DNA of 64,000 bases from assembly GCF_009712475.1 (NCBI RefSeq), contig NZ_VCJO01000002.1, positions 124,001 through 188,000 on the forward strand. Direction: 5' to 3'. Under the pieces are notes generated by a model. It ran no database searches and was not told the origin of the DNA. It saw only the letters and a program-made list of their open reading frames with translations. The stretch's first letter is position 1; the number at the start of each line of letters is the position of its first letter. This document shows positions 41,817 to 53,533 of the stretch, piece by piece. The DNA is from Micromonospora sp. CP22 (GTDB taxonomy: Bacteria; Actinomycetota; Actinomycetes; Mycobacteriales; Micromonosporaceae). The position numbers and the translations under genes are program-made.

Positions 41817-42797
41817 ATGAGCAACGAGCCCGGTGGGCCGACCGCCGCTGCGCCCGACCAGTCCGAGGCCACCGACACCGGAGTCGACGACCACCCGACC
41901 ACCGGCCGTGCGGCGCCCGCACCGGGTGCGACCGTGCTGGCCCTGCTGGCGGCCGGTTGGCTGGCCGCGATGCTCTGGTCGACCCGGGAGGCGATCAGCT
42001 CGGCGACGGCCGGTGTCACCGCGGTCAGCCTCTCCGCCTTCGCGCTGCCCGGCGTGATCTCGGCCGCGCTGGTGGCCGGGGCCGCCGTCGGACTGGCCGT
42101 CGGCGAACCGGTTGCCCGCCGGACCGAACGGGTGACCCTGCGCTTCGCGGTGGCGGTCGGGGCCGGTCTGCTGGTCGGGCTACTCGCCGCGCTCGCGATC
42201 GACCTCACCTACGCGGGTGACGTCACCACCCGCACGATCGCCGGCACCACCGCTGCCGCCGCCGTCATCGGCGGCGCGCTCGCCGGTGCCCGCAACGGTG
42301 CCGTGGTCGGGGCGGTGGCCGCCGCCGCGCTGGGCACCCTGCTCTTCGTGGTGGCGTTCAGCCTGGCCCGTGACCCCCTGTTCGACCTCTACAGCGCTGG
42401 CGACACCCAGCAGGCGCTGGTCAACGCCGCCAGCTGGGTCTCCCGGACCGAGTCCCTGCTGGCCGGGCTCATCGCGGGCGGGTTGGCCTTCGGTTACCTC
42501 ACCTGGGCCAGGCGACGGGCTGAGCGTGACGGCGACGACGCCCCGCGCTGGCCGGCGTACCTGGTGGCGGGCGCGGGGCCGGGACTTCTGCTCCTGCTCA
42601 CCGAAGTGATCATCCGAGTCGGCGGACGGTCGCTGATCGACCTGGCCGCCGCGCTCAGCGACGCCGACGCGGTCGCGCAGACCTCACTCGGCACCTCGCG
42701 GGTGGACAACGCCATCTGGGTGTTGTTCGTCGGCGCGCTGGCCGCCGTGATCAGCTTCGGCCGGACGCTCGGCTCGCCCACCGCCGACGAGGAGTAG
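41817..42797 (+). CDS. Multispanning membrane protein, unknown function
   Basis: Protein of 326 residues with a soluble, acidic N-terminus (about 1-38) and seven to eight predicted helices. GGGGAG precedes the ATG. The Ala/Gly/Val-rich helices show no transporter or enzyme motif I recognise. It lies in its own transcription unit, about 285 bp from the divergent pruA gene and convergent with the DUF6912-like gene (46 bp apart). Confidence 0.75.
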   Translation: MSNEPGGPTAAAPDQSEATDTGVDDHPTTGRAAPAPGATVLALLAAGWLAAMLWSTREAISSATAGVTAVSLSAFALPGVISAALVAGAAVGLAVGEPVARRTERVTLRFAVAVGAGLLVGLLAALAIDLTYAGDVTTRTIAGTTAAAAVIGGALAGARNGAVVGAVAAAALGTLLFVVAFSLARDPLFDLYSAGDTQQALVNAASWVSRTESLLAGLIAGGLAFGYLTWARRRAERDGDDAPRWPAYLVAGAGPGLLLLLTEVIIRVGGRSLIDLAAALSDADAVAQTSLGTSRVDNAIWVLFVGALAAVISFGRTLGSPTADEE

Positions 42798-42843
42798 GCC
42801 GACGGCGCAGCTCGGCTGGCGGCCCGTTCACCGGTCGGCCGGG

Positions 42844-43362
42844 TCAGCTCTCCCCGGTGATGCTCTCCAGCAGGGACTTCAGTTCGCTGGGGTCGTACCA
42901 CTCCAGCTCGTGGTCCTCGGTGCCGTCGACGGTGAACTGCGCGTCGGCGTCTCCGGCCAACGCCTCCAACACCACCTTGACGGCGGCATCGACGTCCGCT
43001 GCGGCGTCCGCCCCGTCCACGTGCACGGCGGCGACCGCCGCGAACGGCACCGGAGTGGGCAGTTCCACCACGCTGGAACCCAGTTCCCCGTCGCCGCGAC
43101 CGACCGCCGTCGCGGGCAGGTCCGCCGAGACGACCACCCGCCGCCGGGGCGCGGCCGGGTCGTGGCGGATCAGTTGCAGCGAGTCCTGTGCGGCGCGGGT
43201 GAAGGCGGCGTACTCCAACTCCTCCTCGTCGCCCTCCGCGTACCACTCCCGCAACGTCGGGGTCACCGCGTGCGCCTGGGTCGCGGCGAGTCCGTGCTCC
43301 GGCAGCCTGGCCAGCATCGGTACGGTCGCCGGCACGTAAACCCGGACAAGCTTGTCGGTCAC
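42844..43362 (-). CDS. Actinobacterial hypothetical protein, DUF6912-like
   Basis: Acidic protein of 172 residues started at GTG 43362, with GGGGAG upstream. It opens [15 protein letters not shown] and has [28 protein letters not shown] and a C-terminal [15 protein letters not shown]. This resembles a small actinobacterial family of unknown function (I believe DUF6912, from memory). No catalytic motif is evident. It is divergent from the BldC-like gene, with about 200 bp between them. Confidence 0.7.
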   Translation of the reverse strand: MTDKLVRVYVPATVPMLARLPEHGLAATQAHAVTPTLREWYAEGDEEELEYAAFTRAAQDSLQLIRHDPAAPRRRVVVSADLPATAVGRGDGELGSSVVELPTPVPFAAVAAVHVDGADAAADVDAAVKVVLEALAGDADAQFTVDGTEDHELEWYDPSELKSLLESITGES

Positions 43363-43570
43363 CGTGGTCTCCCCCGTTCTGCTCCGTCCGGCGGCGACAC
43401 CGCCGGGTTGGGCGTACGGGCCCTGCCCGCCGCCCTGACCGTCATACACCGCGTATCGCTTTCGTGGAAGTTCCGGCCGCGAGCCGGTGTGTCCGACAGG
43501 GGGACGCATTGGTCGGGACCAGGCAGCCGGTGGCAAACTGAACCGAACGACGCCAACCCGGGGAGTTTCG

Positions 43571-43804
43571 GTGGAACCGAGGTTCCTGCTCCTGTCCGAC
43601 GTGGCCACCGAGCTGAACGTGTCGGATTCGCAGGTCTACCACATGGTGCGCAGCGGCGAGTTGCCCGCGATCAAGATCGGTGGTCGGGGGCAGTGGCGGG
43701 TGGAGCGGGCCCGGCTGGAGGAGTACATCCAGCGCAAGTACGCCGAGACAGCCGACTGGGTACGCGACAACCCGCTAGCGGAACGCGATCCCGAGGAGCG
43801 GTAG
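43571..43804 (+). CDS. BldC-like small DNA-binding protein (MerR-type HTH)
   Basis: Protein of 77 residues from GTG 43571 with GGGGAG upstream. Almost all of it is a winged helix-turn-helix of the MerR/excisionase type: [29 protein letters not shown], then [17 protein letters not shown]. This is the build of BldC, a developmental regulator in Streptomyces that binds direct repeats, and of related AT-hook-less excisionase-like proteins. It has no effector domain. Its target genes are unknown. Confidence 0.82.
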   Translation: MEPRFLLLSDVATELNVSDSQVYHMVRSGELPAIKIGGRGQWRVERARLEEYIQRKYAETADWVRDNPLAERDPEER

Positions 43805-43916
43805 GACCGCAGCCGAGACATTGACCGCCCGCTCTGCCATGCCCGAGAATCGACGCTGTCGAAGGCAAACGAAGGTAAACGCAACGAAAAGCGGTTTGAC
43901 GGCAGGGGGCAGCGTG

Positions 43917-44582
43917 ATGACCGACCTCCGGCGGCCCGGGCCGGCCCGCCCACCCGTGCGGCTGCGACCAGCACCCGCCTTCGAGCCACCGCCCGTCGAG
44001 GAGGACATCACCGGCTGGCCGCGCCCGGCCGACGGCCAACTCGCCCTCGACCTCTTCGCCGCCGCCCGCCAGTGGCCCGGTGGGTCGGACCAGCCACCGC
44101 TGCCGTGGCGGGCCGCGCGCTCCGGCACCCGGCCGATCCCGCCGGGCGCATCAAGGCCCGGCACGGCCAGCCGCCCCGGAGCGGGATCGGCGGGCCAGGC
44201 CTCCGCCCGGCACCTGCCACCCGGTGCGCTGGCCACGGCCACCCCGGCGGCCACCCGGGTCGCCCACCGCTTCGTCGCCACCTGCCTGGAGGTGGTCAAC
44301 GGATTCCGACCACCGGCGCAGCTCCGGCGTCAACTCGACCCGGCCCGGCTCACGGTGCTGCTGCCCGAGCTGGTCCGCGCCACCGCCCGTGGGGCACCGC
44401 CCCGGCGCCGCTCGGCGCGCCCCGGGGTACGCCTGCGGCGGCTGCGCGTCTGCGAACCCCGCCCCGCCGCCATCGAGGCCGCCGCCGTGCTCACCGGAGC
44501 CGGTGGCCGCAGCTGGGCGATGGCCCTACGCCTGGAGCACCGGCGCGGCAACTGGATCTGCACCGACCTACGGGTGCTGTGA
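43917..44582 (+). CDS. Rv3235-like protein
   Basis: Protein of 221 residues from ATG 43917 with AGGGGG upstream. The N-terminal half is Pro/Arg/Ala-rich and probably disordered; the C-terminal ~110 residues (VAHRFVATCLEVVNGFRPPAQLRR, LRRLRVCEPRP, WAMALRLEHRRGNWICTDL) form a compact alpha/beta domain found in actinobacterial proteins such as M. tuberculosis Rv3235, also encoded near secA1. The function is unknown. It is convergent with secA across a strong terminator. Confidence 0.8.
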   Translation: MTDLRRPGPARPPVRLRPAPAFEPPPVEEDITGWPRPADGQLALDLFAAARQWPGGSDQPPLPWRAARSGTRPIPPGASRPGTASRPGAGSAGQASARHLPPGALATATPAATRVAHRFVATCLEVVNGFRPPAQLRRQLDPARLTVLLPELVRATARGAPPRRRSARPGVRLRRLRVCEPRPAAIEAAAVLTGAGGRSWAMALRLEHRRGNWICTDLRVL

Positions 44583-44626
44583 TCCCACCGCGCACGCGGA
44601 CACCCGGCAGCGAGCCGGCACGACGG

Positions 44627-44664
44627 CGTCGGGCCTGGACACCCAGTGGTGTCCAGGCCCGACG
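44627..44664. terminator. Bidirectional terminator before secA 3' end
   Basis: CGTCGGGCCTGGACACC pairs perfectly (17 bp) with GGTGTCCAGGCCCGACG around CAGT. It lies 44 bp past the Rv3235-like gene and 63 bp beyond the secA stop, between the convergent genes. Confidence 0.85.
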
Positions 44665-44727
44665 TCAAGCGCTTCTGGGTCTGGTCAGCGCCTCGGTCGA
44701 GCCGAGGCGGAGCCCAGGCGGCGGCCC

Positions 44728-47643
<2,916 letters not shown>

Positions 47644-47813
47644 GGATCAACGCTCCCCTAGACAGTCTCGAACCATCGTAGGCGTTCCATCGGGTCGATG
47701 GTCACTGGTGGCGGCGGTCGGCCATCGCGAAACAGACATAACACTCCCCACTCCGGCCCGTGTCCCGGTTATCCGGTTACGCCGTGGGCGAACGATCCGG
47801 CACGATGGCTGGA

Positions 47814-48959
47814 ATGGAGCCCGTGGAGATCGTCGAGGAAGGTCTGGTGCTGCGGCCGTGGCGGTCGGCAGACATCGACGCCGTGTTCCGCGCCTGCCAG
47901 GATACGGACATCCAGCGCTGGACGGGCGTACCCTACCCATACCGGTACGAAGACGCGGAGGGTTTCGTCGCGAGCCGGGACCGACAGTGGCAACTCGGCA
48001 CCGGCGCGTCCTTCGCGGTCTGCGACGCCGACACCAGCGAGGTGCTCGGGCTCTGCGGGCTCAACTTCATCGATCGCAACCACGAACTCAGCGAGATCGG
48101 TTACTGGACCGCGCCGTGGGCGCGTGGGCGGGGCGTGGCCGTGCGGGCTGTCCGGGCCGTCGCCCGGTGGGCCTTCGACGAGCTGAAGCTGCGCCGGCTG
48201 CTCTGGAGCGCCGAGGTGGGCAACTATGCCTCCCGGCTGGTCGCCCTCCGCTCCGGCGTCCGGATCGAGGGGAAGCTGCGGGCCGCCGACCCGGCGGGCA
48301 GCGGGTACGAGTGGTTCGGTTCGCTGCTGCCCGGTGACGTACCGGCTCCCGGCGAGGTCGGCCCGGCCGGACCCGACACGTTGGAGGCCCGGCGCGCGGC
48401 GGTCTTCGGCCGGCCGCAACCGACCCTGTTCGCGACGGCCGGCGCGCAGGAGCTGAGCCTGCGCCCCCTGGCCGAGCGTGATCTCGACGCGCTCGTCGCG
48501 GTCTGCCGGGACCCGGACACGCTGCGCTGGACGACCGTGCCGGAGAACTACACCAGGGCGGACGCCGAGGACTTCCTGCGGTTCGTACGGAACTCCTGGG
48601 CCGCGGGCACCTCCGCGCCCTTCGTCCTCGCCGACGCCACGGACCGCTACGCCGGCTCGATCGACCTGCGCCTGTCACCGGCCGATCCGCTGCTGGCTGA
48701 CATCGGCTTCATGACCGCACCACACGTCCGTGGTCGGGGTTACCAACCTGCTGCGCTCGCGGCGCTGTGCGCCTGGGGGTTCACCACTTTGGGACTGGCG
48801 CGCATCGAATGGCGGGCCAACGTCGGCAACGTCGCCTCCCGCCGAGCCGCCGAGAAGGCCGGCTTCACGATGGAGGGCACTGCCCGTGGGCTGCTCAACC
48901 ACCGTGGTACCCGCGTCGACGCCTGGGTCGGCTCGCTACTGGCAGAGGACCTGCGGTGA
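47814..48959 (+). CDS. Double GNAT-domain acetyltransferase
   Basis: Protein of 381 residues with two complete GNAT N-acetyltransferase domains of the RimJ/RimL type: about 1-185 (LVLRPWRSADIDAVF, IGYWTAPWARGRGVAVRAV) and about 205-380 (LSLRPLAERDLDALV, IGFMTAPHVRGRGYQPAAL). The RGRG loops bind acetyl-CoA. Such proteins acetylate amino groups of proteins or small molecules; the substrate is unknown. ATG 47805 is an alternative start. The stop overlaps the start of a second double-GNAT gene (GTGA), so four transferase domains are made from one transcript. Confidence 0.85.
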   Translation: MEPVEIVEEGLVLRPWRSADIDAVFRACQDTDIQRWTGVPYPYRYEDAEGFVASRDRQWQLGTGASFAVCDADTSEVLGLCGLNFIDRNHELSEIGYWTAPWARGRGVAVRAVRAVARWAFDELKLRRLLWSAEVGNYASRLVALRSGVRIEGKLRAADPAGSGYEWFGSLLPGDVPAPGEVGPAGPDTLEARRAAVFGRPQPTLFATAGAQELSLRPLAERDLDALVAVCRDPDTLRWTTVPENYTRADAEDFLRFVRNSWAAGTSAPFVLADATDRYAGSIDLRLSPADPLLADIGFMTAPHVRGRGYQPAALAALCAWGFTTLGLARIEWRANVGNVASRRAAEKAGFTMEGTARGLLNHRGTRVDAWVGSLLAEDLR

Positions 48960-50080
48960 CCGAGGAGCGTCTCGCGCAGCGCATCGACGCGCACGGGGTC
49001 CGACTGCGGCCGTTCCACCTCGCTGACCTGGCCGACGTCGCCGAGAGTTGCGACGACCCGGTCACCCAGCGGTTCCTCAACCACCTGCCCTCCCCGTACA
49101 CCGAGGCCGACGCGCGCTGGTGGATCACCGAGGGCGCTCCGGCCGCCTTCGCCGCCGGCGGGGCCGCGTACGCCATCGCCGACCCGGTGACCGACCGGCT
49201 GCTCGGCGCGGTGGGTCTGAGCTATCCGGTGCCGCAACGCGGGCAGGCGGAGATCGGCTACTGGGTGGCGCCGTGGGCGCGCGGCGCCGGGGTGGCGACC
49301 GCCGCCACCCGGGCCCTGTCGGAGCACGCGTTCACCAACGGCATCTACCGGTTGGAGTTGCTCACCGAGTTGGAGAACGCGGCCAGCCAGCGGGTCGCGC
49401 TGGCCGCCGGCTTCCGACCCGAGGGGGTACGCCGCCGCGTGACGTCCGTGCGGGGCGGCGGTCGGGGTGACCTGGTTGCGTGGGTACGCCTCGCCGACGA
49501 CCCGCCGGGACCGACGACACGTGGCCTGCCGGACCTGCCCGACGGGCGACTCACCGACGGGGTGGTCGTGCTGCGCCGACTCGGTCCGGAGCACATCGAG
49601 CAGACGTATCGCCTGCACACCGACCCCGACGTGGTGGTCACCCGGGTTCCCCCGGAGGCGGCGACCCTCGACGAGGTGACGCGCCGCTGCCACGTCGCAG
49701 AGAGCCAGTGGTTGGTCGGCACGGCCGCGGCGATGGCCATCGTCGACGCTGCCAGCGGGGACTTCGTCGGCAACTGCACGCTGCTCCGTGACCAGCCCGC
49801 CAGCGACCAGGCGATGATCGGCTACAGCCTGCTGCCGCGTTGGCGCGGGCGGGGCTACGCCACCCGGGTCGTACGGCTGGTCAGTCGGTGGGGGTTCGGG
49901 CACGCCGGTCTGTCCCGGTTGTGGGCCGGCACCCTGCCGGAGAACGTCGCCTCCATGCGCGTGCTGGAGAAGGCGGGGTTCCGCCGGGAGGGGCTGTTGC
50001 GCGGCCGGCTCGTCGGGGCGGCCGGCCGCCGGGCCGACTCGACGATCTACGGCCTGCTGGTCACGGATCCGATCGACTGA
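48956..50080 (+). CDS. Second double GNAT-domain acetyltransferase
   Basis: Protein of 374 residues from GTG 48956, coupled to the previous gene. The first GNAT domain (about 10-180) has VRLRPFHLADLADVA and IGYWVAPWARGAGVATAATRAL; the second (about 195-370) has VVLRRLGPEHIEQTY and IGYSLLPRWRGRGYATRVVRLV. The domain plan equals that of the upstream gene, so the pair likely arose by tandem duplication of an already duplicated domain. Function and substrates are unknown. A perfect terminator follows 13 bp downstream. Confidence 0.85.
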   Translation: MTEERLAQRIDAHGVRLRPFHLADLADVAESCDDPVTQRFLNHLPSPYTEADARWWITEGAPAAFAAGGAAYAIADPVTDRLLGAVGLSYPVPQRGQAEIGYWVAPWARGAGVATAATRALSEHAFTNGIYRLELLTELENAASQRVALAAGFRPEGVRRRVTSVRGGGRGDLVAWVRLADDPPGPTTRGLPDLPDGRLTDGVVVLRRLGPEHIEQTYRLHTDPDVVVTRVPPEAATLDEVTRRCHVAESQWLVGTAAAMAIVDAASGDFVGNCTLLRDQPASDQAMIGYSLLPRWRGRGYATRVVRLVSRWGFGHAGLSRLWAGTLPENVASMRVLEKAGFRREGLLRGRLVGAAGRRADSTIYGLLVTDPID

Positions 50081-50092
50081 CGACGTGATGCC

Positions 50093-50128
50093 GACGGCCC
50101 GGGTCGGCGTGCGCCGACCCGGGCCGTC
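50093..50128. terminator. Bidirectional terminator
   Basis: GACGGCCCGGGTCGGCG pairs perfectly (17 bp) with CGCCGACCCGGGCCGTC around a two-base loop, between the convergent GNAT and hpf genes. Confidence 0.88.
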
Positions 50129-50135
50129 GCCTCGG

Positions 50136-50780
50136 TCAGATGTCCAGCGAGATGATGCCGTAGTCGTAGGCGTGCCGCCGGTAGACCACGCTCGGACGAC
50201 CGGACTCCTTGTCTTGGAACAGATAGAAGTCGTGGCCCACCAGTTCCATCTGGAACAGGGCGTCATCGACGGTCATCGGCTCGGCGGGGTGCACCTTCTC
50301 CCGTGCGATGTGCCATGGCTGGCCGTCGGCGTACTCCTCCTCCGGCCGCTCGGCCACCACGGTGGCCGTGCCGGTCTCGGTGGCGGCCGGGCTGGTCTCC
50401 GTAGGAAGCGGCGGGAGGTCGGCCACCGGCAGGCCGGCGGTCGCGGCGGCGACCGACAGCGGCGCGTGCCGGCCCCGGTGTACCCGCCGCCGGTCGGCCG
50501 CGCGACGCAGCCGGGAGTCGAGCTTGGCGATAGCCGCGTCCAGAGCGCTGTAGAAGTCGCTGGTGCAGGCCTCGGCCCGAATCACCGGACCACGGGAAAA
50601 ACAGGTGATCTCCACCCGCTGACAATGATCGGCCTGGCGCGGATTGCGCTCATGGAACAGTTCAACATCGACACGGATGAGTTTGTGGTCGTAGCGTTCG
50701 ATCTTCGCGAGCTTTTCTGCGACGTGCACCCGGTAGTGATCCGGAACTTCGACGTTACGGCCCTTGACCACGATGTCCAC
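50136..50780 (-). CDS. hpf: Long ribosome hibernation promoting factor
   Basis: Protein of 214 residues started at GTG 50780, which has GGGAGG four bases upstream; the frame is open further but without a site. The N-terminal domain (about 1-100: VVKGRNVEVPDHYRVHVAEKLAKIERYD) binds the 30S decoding centre. A low-complexity linker leads to the C-terminal dimerisation domain (about 160-214: MTVDDALFQMELVGHDFYLFQDKE, SVVYRRHAYDYGIISL). It is the long HPF type that pairs ribosomes into inactive 100S particles in stress or stationary phase. It lies between comF and secA. Confidence 0.95.
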   Translation of the reverse strand: MDIVVKGRNVEVPDHYRVHVAEKLAKIERYDHKLIRVDVELFHERNPRQADHCQRVEITCFSRGPVIRAEACTSDFYSALDAAIAKLDSRLRRAADRRRVHRGRHAPLSVAAATAGLPVADLPPLPTETSPAATETGTATVVAERPEEEYADGQPWHIAREKVHPAEPMTVDDALFQMELVGHDFYLFQDKESGRPSVVYRRHAYDYGIISLDI

Positions 50781-51028
50781 GTGACCTCCCTTAATCGGAC
50801 GGTCTTCGATCCAGAACTCCGGTCGCGCCCGAGGGACGGCCCCATTCGGCGTCGACCGGTCAATACGGCTACGCCTCCTCTCGCCGCCGGGGGTGGGTGG
50901 GGTGGCCTTCCTACCCCCGACAGCCAAACGCTAACTCCTGCCAGCCCGACAGTCACCCCCGGTTGCCAACACCATTCGGAGAATTTCCACACCTCATACA
51001 CGAAGGTATGAAACGGAAACACAATCGG

Positions 51029-51727
51029 TTACCGTTGGTGCCTTTTCCGTGTCGCGGCCAGCACCGCCGCCCCGGATGGCGACAGTCCGCGCACGGTCAG
51101 TACGCGACTGACCGCCGCGAGGGTCGCTCCGGTGGTGACGATGTCGTCCAGCAGGACCACCCGTGCCCCCGCGACGGCCGGTACCCGCCCCGGCCGGGCC
51201 AGGAAGGCGGCGGTGGCCGCCGCCGTCCGACCCGCGCTGTCCAGCGTCACCGAGTCCGGTCGAGGCGTGGCGCGTACCGCCCGGTGCACCCGCACCGGCC
51301 AGCCCGCCGAGCGCAGTCGACCGGCGCAGTGCCGGGCCAGCCGCCCGAGGTGATCGCCGTAGCGGGCCCGAGCCGCCGCCGGGGTGTCCGGCACCGGCAC
51401 CAACAGCACCGGTCCCACCGCGCCGACCGCCGTGGCGACGACCTCGGCCAGCAGCGCGCCGAGCGGGCGGGCCAGGCCGTGCCGGCCGTGCTCCTTGTAC
51501 GCCAGCAACATCTCCCGCAGCGGCCCGCCGTACTCGCCGAGGGCGTGACAGGGCGGCAGGCCCGGTGGGGCGGGAACGGGCCGTACCGGGCCCGGCCGCA
51601 TCGCCCGTAGCGCGTCGACGCACTGCGGGCAGACGCCGTGCCGCAGCCCCGCGCGGCGATCCCGGCAGCCGGCGCAGTCGGTGGGCAGGACCAGGTCGAC
51701 CAGGTCCGCCCAGAGCCCGCCAGCCAC
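51029..51727 (-). CDS. ComF-family phosphoribosyltransferase-like protein
   Basis: Protein of 232 residues. The N-terminal double-zinc region has CAGC and CPQC pairs (about 18-37), and the C-terminal phosphoribosyltransferase fold ends with VVLLDDIVTTGATL, the PRPP-binding loop. Known ComF proteins act in DNA uptake, but the biochemical reaction is not defined and most actinobacterial members are uncharacterised. The GTG start is 6 bp after the lpqB stop, so the gene closes the mtrA-mtrB-lpqB transcript. About 250 bp of non-coding sequence separates it from hpf. Confidence 0.88.
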   Translation of the reverse strand: MAGGLWADLVDLVLPTDCAGCRDRRAGLRHGVCPQCVDALRAMRPGPVRPVPAPPGLPPCHALGEYGGPLREMLLAYKEHGRHGLARPLGALLAEVVATAVGAVGPVLLVPVPDTPAAARARYGDHLGRLARHCAGRLRSAGWPVRVHRAVRATPRPDSVTLDSAGRTAAATAAFLARPGRVPAVAGARVVLLDDIVTTGATLAAVSRVLTVRGLSPSGAAVLAATRKRHQR

Positions 51728-51733
51728 GGCGAC

Positions 51734-53533
51734 TCAGTAGAGGAAGACGGGCGCGGTGGGGTTGCCCGGACGTACGCCGGCGGGTGGCGGCGTCACCTCC
51801 TGGACCTGGTCCCGGTTGATCCGCTCGAACGGGTTGCTGCGGTACGCCACCCCGTTCGCCTCGTACATGAACGACCCGGCCAGCGGGGAGCGCTCCGGGG
51901 TGGCGGGGTACGCGGCGAGGTGGTCGACCTGGCTGCCGGTGTCCTCCCGCAGCGGGGTCTCCACGGCGCCGTCCACGCTCACCTCGTAGATCGCCGGGCG
52001 GCTCGCCGAGCCGGCCACCAGCAGGCGGTTCGCCGCCGACCAGTCCACCGCGGTGACGTCGGTCAGCGAACTGACCAGCCGCCGGGCCGGGCCCACGGTG
52101 GGTACGCCACCCTCCCAGTTGATCGTCGTGACGTGCAACGCGCCGTCCACGACGAGGGCCAGCCGATGCCCGTCCAGTGCCGCCGCCACGGCGGTGACCC
52201 GGCCCGGCAGGCCGAGCTGGACCTGCCGCGTCGCCGCCTGGTCGTCGAAGCGGTAGAGCCGACCGTCGGCGACCACCAGGCCCGCCGGTCGGGTGCCCTC
52301 GGTACGGACCCACACCGGACGACTCATCGCGGTGAACTTGGTGGGACCGGTGGTGAGGGCCCCCACCACGGCACCGCCACGACCGACGGCCAGCCGCTGC
52401 CGCCCGTCCTCGCCGGTTACCACGACGGCGGCCAGGACGCCCCCGTTGGCGCGCCGCAACTCGGCGGAGACGATGTCCTGGTTCACCTCGGGCGCCACCG
52501 GCACCGAGCCGGCAGCCTCACCGGCCACCGTCAGCGAATGGATCGCCCCCTCGTAGACGCAGTATCGCCGCGCGTTGCCGTCGATCAGGTCCAACGGATT
52601 CAGCCGGCGCTGCTCCTCCAGGTCGATCACCTTGCGGGACTGGTTGAGGATCTTCACCTCGACGGTGCCGTGCAGTTCCTGAAGCGACCACGCCAACTGG
52701 GTGCCGAACTGCACCAGACGACGCTCGTCAGCACCCGGCATGTCGAGGTTGACCTCCCACCGGCCGTCCGAACCGGTGGCATTGTTGATCATCTCGGTGC
52801 GGTCGGGCAGACCGGAGACGCCGATCCGCAGCCACTCCGAGGGGCCGGCGGTCAACCACCGGATCACCTCGCTCACCCGACGCTCCGCCGGCACGGCCGA
52901 GGAGAGGTACCGCTGGTCGGGCACGAGTCGGGTGCGGTCGGAGTTCCAGAAGTAGATCGTCTCCGCCTGGTAGAACCGGCGCAGCGCGTCGTCGCTGAGC
53001 AGCAGCACGTTCGGCGGGTCGCTGACGTAGTAGCCGGCATCGTCCTCGCCTACCGGGCCCGCGCTGACCAGCCGGAACTCGTACGTGGAATCGGTGGCCA
53101 CCGGCGGCACCAGCATCCCGTTGGCCCGCAGCAGGCCGACCTGCTGCACGCTGATGGTGACCTTCATGCTGTCGATGTCCGGTTCGATCACCGGATCGTC
53201 GGTGAGCCGTACCACCGACAGCGCCACCTCGCTGCCCTGCCGCTCCGGCAACCCACTGCGTTCGGAGGTGGCGATGTACCGCTTGACCCGCTCGTACGCC
53301 CGATCCGGCTCGCCCGCTGCCGCAGCCAGGAAGTTGCGCACGAACGCCTCGGCGTCGCTGCCGCTGGCCTCCCGGGGCGGCGGTTCGGTGCCGCGCCCCA
53401 GCGACCAGTTCGTCTCCGCCGCCGGGCCGCGCTGCTCGATCTGCACCTCGGTGCTGTCGGGGATTCCGCAACCGGCCGCGACGGCCAGCACCAGCGTGCC
53501 GCCGAGCAGCCCGGTCACCAGCCGGCGCCTCAC
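51734..53533 (-). CDS. lpqB: Lipoprotein LpqB, MtrB-associated
   Basis: Protein of 599 residues with a lipoprotein signal (MRRRLVTG, hydrophobic core, VAAGC). A GerMN-like domain (about 170-300) precedes a beta-propeller-like C-terminal half rich in short repeats. In mycobacteria LpqB binds the sensor MtrB from the outside and modulates MtrA phosphorylation and cell-wall homeostasis. The GTG start overlaps the mtrB stop (GTGA), keeping the proteins in fixed proportion. Confidence 0.95.
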   Translation of the reverse strand: MRRRLVTGLLGGTLVLAVAAGCGIPDSTEVQIEQRGPAAETNWSLGRGTEPPPREASGSDAEAFVRNFLAAAAGEPDRAYERVKRYIATSERSGLPERQGSEVALSVVRLTDDPVIEPDIDSMKVTISVQQVGLLRANGMLVPPVATDSTYEFRLVSAGPVGEDDAGYYVSDPPNVLLLSDDALRRFYQAETIYFWNSDRTRLVPDQRYLSSAVPAERRVSEVIRWLTAGPSEWLRIGVSGLPDRTEMINNATGSDGRWEVNLDMPGADERRLVQFGTQLAWSLQELHGTVEVKILNQSRKVIDLEEQRRLNPLDLIDGNARRYCVYEGAIHSLTVAGEAAGSVPVAPEVNQDIVSAELRRANGGVLAAVVVTGEDGRQRLAVGRGGAVVGALTTGPTKFTAMSRPVWVRTEGTRPAGLVVADGRLYRFDDQAATRQVQLGLPGRVTAVAAALDGHRLALVVDGALHVTTINWEGGVPTVGPARRLVSSLTDVTAVDWSAANRLLVAGSASRPAIYEVSVDGAVETPLREDTGSQVDHLAAYPATPERSPLAGSFMYEANGVAYRSNPFERINRDQVQEVTPPPAGVRPGNPTAPVFLY

